From positions 64,928,716 to 64,992,715 of the forward strand of contig NC_081831.1 in the NCBI RefSeq assembly GCF_030867095.1: a stretch of DNA of 64,000 nucleotides. Reading direction: 5' to 3'. How positions within the stretch are numbered: position 1 is the first letter of the stretch; every line of letters starts with the position of its first letter. The stretch is from Alligator mississippiensis (taxonomy: Eukaryota > Chordata > Crocodylia > Alligatoridae). The notes under the pieces are model-generated. The model was given only the letters and a program-made list of their open reading frames with translations, was not told the DNA's origin and did not search any database. This document shows, piece after piece, positions 60,701 through 64,000 of this stretch. Made by a program: the position numbers and the translations under genes.

Positions 60701-61399
60701 GGCCCGTTAGAAAAGGAGCAACACTTTATCCTACTAAAATTGATTATTTCCTGATTCCGGACCAGGGAATACCTCAAACATTTAAGCTAAGAGATCTAAA
60801 ATTTCCTATACAAATGAGCCAGGCAGCCATGAAAGGAAGCAGTGCCAGAGTATCTTAAAACAGTGCTGCCTGGGCCTTCAAATGGATAGAGGTCTTTTTT
60901 TTTCCTTGTCATTGTTTTAGCCAAATTATTGGTAGCATTTACTGTAAAGTTCTTTACAAAGCCTGCGATTCTTTATAATCCTCAAAATATTGGTAATGAA
61001 AATAAAATACGATGATCACTTTGCCCCTCAGGGCCATATCCAACTCCTGCTGAAGTGGACCGAAGCCTTTCCACTGCCTTCCACAGGAATTGAAAATCAG
61101 TGGGCCAGATTCCCAGCTGGCGCAAGTCCGGGCAGCTCCACTGAGACCAGCTGACATCCTGCCCTGTGAAGTCCAGAACTGATTATCTGGAGGACAATGA
61201 ACAAACCCTGGCTCTGACTATGTCTCCCTCCGAGGAAGCAGACATGCTCTACCATCTGCAACTTACTGAGGCTTCCCAGCTGCTTGATGATGGCAGCCAG
61301 GGTGCTGTTGGTTACACATTCCAGCTCACTGGTCACCCCATCGGGAAGCGCCCCGCGGCACAGGTGACGAGGCTCGATGTTTCTCTTCACCAGCGGCAT
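42110..61399 (-). CDS. WASF3-like: WAVE/WASF family actin nucleation-promoting factor, WASF3-like; complete, 8 coding exons, 509 aa
   Basis: WAVE proteins sit in the WAVE regulatory complex (CYFIP, NCKAP1, ABI, BRK1) and, downstream of Rac, activate Arp2/3 at lamellipodia. Coding exons on the - strand: 61399-61267, 56024-55890, 51208-51055, 49355-49238, 47798-47623, 46727-46464, 43450-43059, 42267-42110; 1530 nt in all with continuous phase. The N-terminal WAVE homology domain (about 1-180) starts [14 protein letters not shown] and contains [14 protein letters not shown] and [10 protein letters not shown] basic region (KVRKARNRR) lies near 190-205. A proline-rich part (about 338-440) shares [15 protein letters not shown] with WASF3. 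The tail carries WH2 ([14 protein letters not shown], 445-458), the C motif ([10 protein letters not shown], 479-488) and an acidic end with W507. Human WASF3 is 502 aa, so the length fits. Substitutions in very conserved parts suggest a separate paralogue rather than WASF3 itself. Confidence 0.93.
43059..43450 (-). CDS. WASF3-like coding exon 7 (proline-rich and WH2)
   Basis: Encodes residues 327-457. A proline-rich region (profilin and SH3 ligand type, with runs of up to six prolines) leads into [13 protein letters not shown], the first half of the WH2/verprolin motif that binds G-actin. Acceptor ATTGTTGCAG, donor TAGGG|GTGAGT. Confidence 0.95.
45081..45875 (+). mobile_element. Possible solo LTR (fossil) in the WASF intron between coding exons 6 and 7
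   Basis: Bounded by TGTAATAGGG and CCTTGTTACA, an imperfect TG...CA inverted pair. It contains a TATA-like atatataag at about 45180 and gaggggcagaga-type tandem phrases. No clear target duplication and no internal region nearby. Looks old. It could instead be another repeat type. Confidence 0.35.
46464..46727 (-). CDS. WASF3-like coding exon 6
   Basis: Encodes residues 239-326, starting [17 protein letters not shown], which parallels the WASF3 segment SHASDVTDYSYPATPNH as I recall it. The remainder is a low-conservation linker. Acceptor GCAACAG, donor TATGG|GTATGG. Confidence 0.9.
46882..47207. mobile_element. pogo/Tigger-like MITE in the WASF intron between coding exons 5 and 6
   Basis: Left end CAGCAAAAGCTGTGTTATCC and the complement of the right end, CAGCAAAAGCTCTGTTATCC, are near-identical over 20 bp and flanked by TA on both sides (46880-46881, 47208-47209), as in Tc1/mariner-pogo elements. 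Further aaccggcat/aaccagcat repeats lie near the ends. Confidence 0.8.
47623..47798 (-). CDS. WASF3-like coding exon 5 (basic region; GC donor)
   Basis: Encodes residues 181-238, including the phosphoinositide-binding basic region [12 protein letters not shown] and [10 protein letters not shown]. The reading frame requires the exon to end AATAG followed by GCAGGT, a GC rather than GT donor. A GT donor 4 bp further on would shift the frame and stop soon after. Confidence 0.9.
49238..49355 (-). CDS. WASF3-like coding exon 4
   Basis: Encodes residues 141-180 ([18 protein letters not shown]... to KEKRRQK), the end of the WAVE homology domain including the Tyr-rich stretch that Abl kinases phosphorylate in WAVE proteins. 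Its acceptor, TTTCAG, is preceded by a (CT)n microsatellite. Donor AAAAG|GTAAAG. Confidence 0.95.
49366..49409. repeat. (GA)n/(CT)n microsatellite
   Basis: About 21 dinucleotide units. On the - strand it is (CT)n and ends about 10 nt before the acceptor AG of WASF coding exon 4. Confidence 0.95.
49912..50269. mobile_element. hAT-like non-autonomous element in a WASF intron
   Basis: Left end CAGGGGCAGGCAAA and right end TTTGCCCACCCCTG are inverted repeats. Flanks ccctattc and tcctgttt agree at 5 of 8 positions. The interior is CpG-poor and G+C-rich, with no coding capacity that I recognise. Confidence 0.65.
50525..50765. repeat. Degenerate GGTGGTG-type minisatellite in a WASF intron
   Basis: Repeated phrases accaccc(aca)gac(a/g)ccag and gtggtgt(t/c)gg(c)agcag recur about every 50 bp. 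This is non-coding; the ORFs across it are composition artefacts. Confidence 0.6.
51055..51208 (-). CDS. WASF3-like coding exon 3
   Basis: Encodes residues 90-140 ([18 protein letters not shown]... to NILTPYR). Acceptor TACTTACAG, donor [23 protein letters not shown] matches the family; VMEMYQRC is a diverged patch. Confidence 0.95.
52064..52448. mobile_element. Possible MITE-like repeat in a WASF intron
   Basis: Right end tcgtgtagatgcgtcc is like the right ends of the 2517 and 6115 elements. Left end agcgtttacacatgcac is its imperfect inverse. It may belong to a related crocodilian/turtle family. Confidence 0.4.
53955..55391. mobile_element. Large (1.44 kb) hAT-like non-autonomous element in a WASF intron
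   Basis: Left end CCGGGATTGTCAACC and the complement of the right end, CAGGGGTTTTCAACC, are diverged inverted repeats. The 8-bp target duplication gactaggg is identical at 53947-53954 and 55392-55399. The interior is low-complexity G/C-rich DNA with repeated ccctgccccactccctcc phrases and a perfect 32-bp inverted repeat. The short ORFs across it are composition artefacts. No transposase recognised. Confidence 0.85.
54810..54890. repeat. Perfect 32-bp inverted repeat (hairpin) inside the hAT-like element
   Basis: Arms 54810-54841 and 54859-54890 are exact reverse complements, separated by 17 bp. The arms contain cagtgcaggagggagtgggg and its complement. Confidence 0.95.
55890..56024 (-). CDS. 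WASF3-like coding exon 2
   Basis: Encodes residues 45-89 ([16 protein letters not shown]... to LDSTVEE), part of the WAVE homology domain helices. Acceptor TTCTAAG, donor GAAG|GTAAGA; 135 bp in phase with its neighbours. Confidence 0.95.
57663..57706. repeat. (GT)n microsatellite in a WASF intron
   Basis: Twenty-two uninterrupted units. Confidence 0.95.
58355..58620 (+). mobile_element. MIR-type SINE, sense
   Basis: Has a tRNA-like head (attagactggaagtccagag, then attcccagctcc) followed by gagcaggtcacc and the MIR/L2-like tail ctatgtacagtgcctggcac. It lies in the first large WASF intron. Confidence 0.7.
61267..61399 (-). CDS. WASF3-like coding exon 1 (start codon)
   Basis: Encodes residues 1-44 plus one base. 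The ATG at 61399 opens [14 protein letters not shown], the invariant WAVE start. A splice acceptor (CTTTGCAG) ends at 61427, leaving 27 bp of 5' UTR in this exon, so at least one non-coding exon lies further upstream. Donor: CTCA|GTAAGT. Confidence 0.95.
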
Positions 61400-61426
61400 G
61401 TTTCCGGGGAATTGTCACAGCTTTCC

Positions 61427-64000
61427 CTGCAAAGAAGCAGAAAGAGGGGAGAAGTCAGCTTGTCTGGAACCCTCTGCCATCGAAGGAATCCTCCTAGCAG
61501 CTGCCCTTTCATCGCAGGGAACAGACGTCTCTGTTCAACCTGCCTCCAGCACAGCTCTCAAAATAGGCCTCTGCCATTTGGCTGCTGAAGCAGCAGTTGA
61601 GCCTGGTTGAGCTCCGCTGTGCAGGGAGCTCTGTTTCCCTTCCTCCTGTGGATCTGTCATGCTCTCACTTCATGCGCTGTAACAGTCTGAAGGCCGTGGG
61701 CATGTAAATGAATGGCAGCTGACGTGCAGGAGCCGCCATGCCTCTGGGAACTGCCCAGACAATGCGGTTTTGCAGCTCACGGAACTAAGCATGTGTGCAA
61801 GACGAGAGCACGCGAACACACAACTCTCTGACTAGGCTCCGTTTCCACAGCATCGGTCCATACACGTCCACGCACTCAGAGAGGAAGGTGGGTGGCTGGA
61901 CCGCATTCCCACAGAAGGAGCCCGTGCACAACTGAAGGGGAAGGTTTCTTTCTAGCTGCTTATGACTTTGAATGTTTAAAGCCACAAGCTTTAACAATAG
62001 AAGCGTAATTCATTTTAAGTGAATTTAGCACTAACAAAAGACACCGGACTGACAGCCCTAGAAACCACACTTCACTCTCCAAGAATAGGGTTCAGCGCCA
62101 ACAGCCACAGGGCAAACCCTTCTCCACCCAGTCCTCCCAGCAGGCCTCCGCTCTGGCTCAGGACATCTCCAGAAGGCAGAGATTCCTCATGAGGCTGTGG
62201 CCCATTCAGTATTCAGCCTGCCTGGTGAGACACTACTGAGGAGCCCATTCAGTCTTGCTGAGGACATCACCCATATGGAAACCAAACCATCATCAAACGG
62301 TAACTGCACCCTGACACTGACCTTCCCCGAACTGAATTCTAAGCAGAGCCCTAGGACTGTAAAGCTCCACATGCCCTCACCCAACCCTTGAGCTGTCCAG
62401 CTCGTATCCTCGTCTCCTGAAAAGCCTTATTTGACCCACAGTGAAACCAACCATCGGGCATAATTCTGTTATTTCCAGCTGGGTGGAAATCTCTTTGGTT
62501 TTCACTTTTAACAAGCGTGCCACAATCCACCAATGTGAGTTGTCTGCATCCACCCTGCCCTCCACCAGCACATCAAGCCTTCAAAGGCATTTTTGTGCGT
62601 TGGCTATTTCCAATTGTTTTGCATGTGTTTCGGATCCAAATGCTCCCCCCTTAGCTTTTTCCTCATCTGAACTGGGTTATTGTCCATCCGTTACAAGAGC
62701 CCAGCTGCTTAGAATGGAAAGCAGCGCATAAATCCTGCTCACACAGTCTGCCAGTTCAGTGATAGCCCGGAGCAATGAGCACACTCTATTAACTGTTATC
62801 ATCACACACTGGCAGGGAACCAAGGGACTGCAGAAGAATCAAGGGGCGTTTAATTTTCTGATGGGTTCAGTGAAATGCTGGGTGATCCCAATGTTAAGTA
62901 AACCTTAACAAGCTCGTTTCCCATGGCCTCATACCTCCCCTTCCTGACTGTAACATACAAAGTTCCTGTCCTGAGAATCTGGACAGGACAGGAACTGGTT
63001 ACGATGAACAAGCTGAAACAATGCGGGACAGATTTGTAGATGGAAAGGCTGGAGAAGCCAATACCTTAATAAGGGCAAAGCTACATCATTAGCATAAGGA
63101 ACAAATGAGCTAGTGATTGTGGCAAAAATTAGCAAAGTGTCTAAGCAGATATGCATGGGAATATTTAAGCAGAAGGAAAGGACATTTATCATAAGCTAAA
63201 AAGTACATTACTGTATATTATTTAACTACATGCCAGCACATTAATTACTTCACAGTCAGGTAACAAGGGCCCTGTGTTCAGCAGCTTACAACCTCAGGGC
63301 CCAATCCTGAGCTCATTCACAACAGTTTATATCAGGCTTCACTACACTATAGCCCATGGATTTACACTGCTGTAAACCTACCAGGAGAGGAGAATCAGTC
63401 CCTGAAGGGACAGTATGGAGGCAAACAAACAGCTCACAAAAAGCAAAATACTGGAAGAGTGGCATTTAGTTTTCTTTAGTTTCATGATTTTTTGGGAGGG
63501 AGTATTTTTTTTTTTTTAAGTAAGTTTTCTGTTGACTGTTTCATCACTTTTTCTTCAGGAAAAGGGAGACTGAGAGCCCAGCATTTACAGGCATCCTGGA
63601 GAAAGTCAGTGGAGCAGGGAGCTTGTAGGCATGTCTTTTGCAGCACAGTCCAGAACTCAGAGGATGCGGCATTAGCAGTAACTCACAGGCCTGTGGTCAT
63701 TCCAATGTAAAAGTTCTTCTTGACGTGTGCACAGCTATGGGTTACCTTCCACGCAAGGTCAGGGACAACAAGGAAATCAGCATTTATTAAATAAAATGAT
63801 GCCATAGAGCTCAAGGGACTGCTGCTGTGCTATGGTGACTCTCACCTTGAGGTCACTGGGTCAAATCCAGCTTAAAATTGGTGATGATCTAACACTCTTC
63901 CACAAGAGTCCTGTGGTGTATGTGAAACAAGTCTAGTCTCAGGTTTTTTTCCCAGTAGAGGCGTCCAGAGAGCTAAAAGCAGCTATAGCTGCTGACAAAA
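61427..64000 (-). other. WASF upstream intron or flank
   Basis: The acceptor at 61427 shows that a non-coding exon lies upstream, here or beyond the window. I see no CpG island or donor that convincingly marks it, so the promoter is probably outside. A possible SINE fragment lies at 63.85 kb. Confidence 0.5.
63828..63895 (+). mobile_element. Possible tRNA-derived SINE fragment
   Basis: Contains gaggtcactgggtcaaatcc, a B-box-like sequence, preceded by a diverged A-box-like stretch (tgctatggtgac). No cloverleaf can be drawn. Confidence 0.3.

Larger units (their letters stand above)
56025..61266 (-). other. WASF intron between coding exons 1 and 2
   Basis: A 5.2-kb intron with the (GT)22 repeat, an alternating purine-pyrimidine tract near 57040-57075 and a MIR-type SINE. 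No coding sequence seen. Confidence 0.8.

Overview
This window is vertebrate nuclear DNA from a sauropsid, most likely a crocodilian, with a turtle as the alternative. The reasons are the intron-rich gene structure, a long CR1 LINE with a reverse transcriptase region and 3' ends of the ..tctatga.. type, MIR-type SINEs, many non-autonomous hAT-like elements and CA/GT microsatellites. There are no operons, CRISPR arrays or other prokaryotic features.

Two protein-coding genes can be supported, and they face each other tail to tail. On the + strand at about 11.0-12.25 kb lies a GPCR of the GPR3/GPR6/GPR12 family (320 aa, single coding exon). It sits in a strong CpG island with a short 5'-UTR intron and a perfect CRE upstream. 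On the - strand, 61.4 kb to 42.1 kb, lies a complete WASF/WAVE gene. I assembled eight coding exons with consistent phases into a 509-aa protein that most resembles WASF3. It has the WAVE homology domain, basic region, proline-rich region and the full WH2-C-A (VCA) tail.

The same convergent GPCR/WASF pairing is known at three human loci: GPR3-WASF2, GPR6-WASF1 and GPR12-WASF3. The GPCR here is much more diverged and GC-rich than I would expect of GPR12, and the WASF differs from WASF3 even in its most conserved exons. My main hypothesis is therefore that this is the fourth (2R-derived) paralogon copy, a WASF3-like/GPR12-like pair absent from mammals. This rests on remembered family sequences and needs a phylogeny.

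Layout: 0-10.6 kb is intergenic, with a possible LTR remnant, a CR1 tail, two copies of one MITE-like repeat and a 1.5 kb CR1. 10.6-12.9 kb holds a GT-rich minisatellite, the CpG island and the GPCR. 13-41 kb is intergenic, with several small DNA transposons with readable target duplications, MIR/CR1 fragments and a palindromic SINE-like element with a 13-bp target duplication. 42-61.4 kb is the WASF gene, whose introns hold a 1.4 kb hAT-like element with a perfect 8-bp duplication, a pogo/Tigger-like MITE, a second hAT-like element, a possible solo LTR and a (CT)n tract that doubles as a splice-site pyrimidine tract. 61.4-64 kb is the upstream part of the WASF gene or its flank, where I could not place the non-coding first exon.
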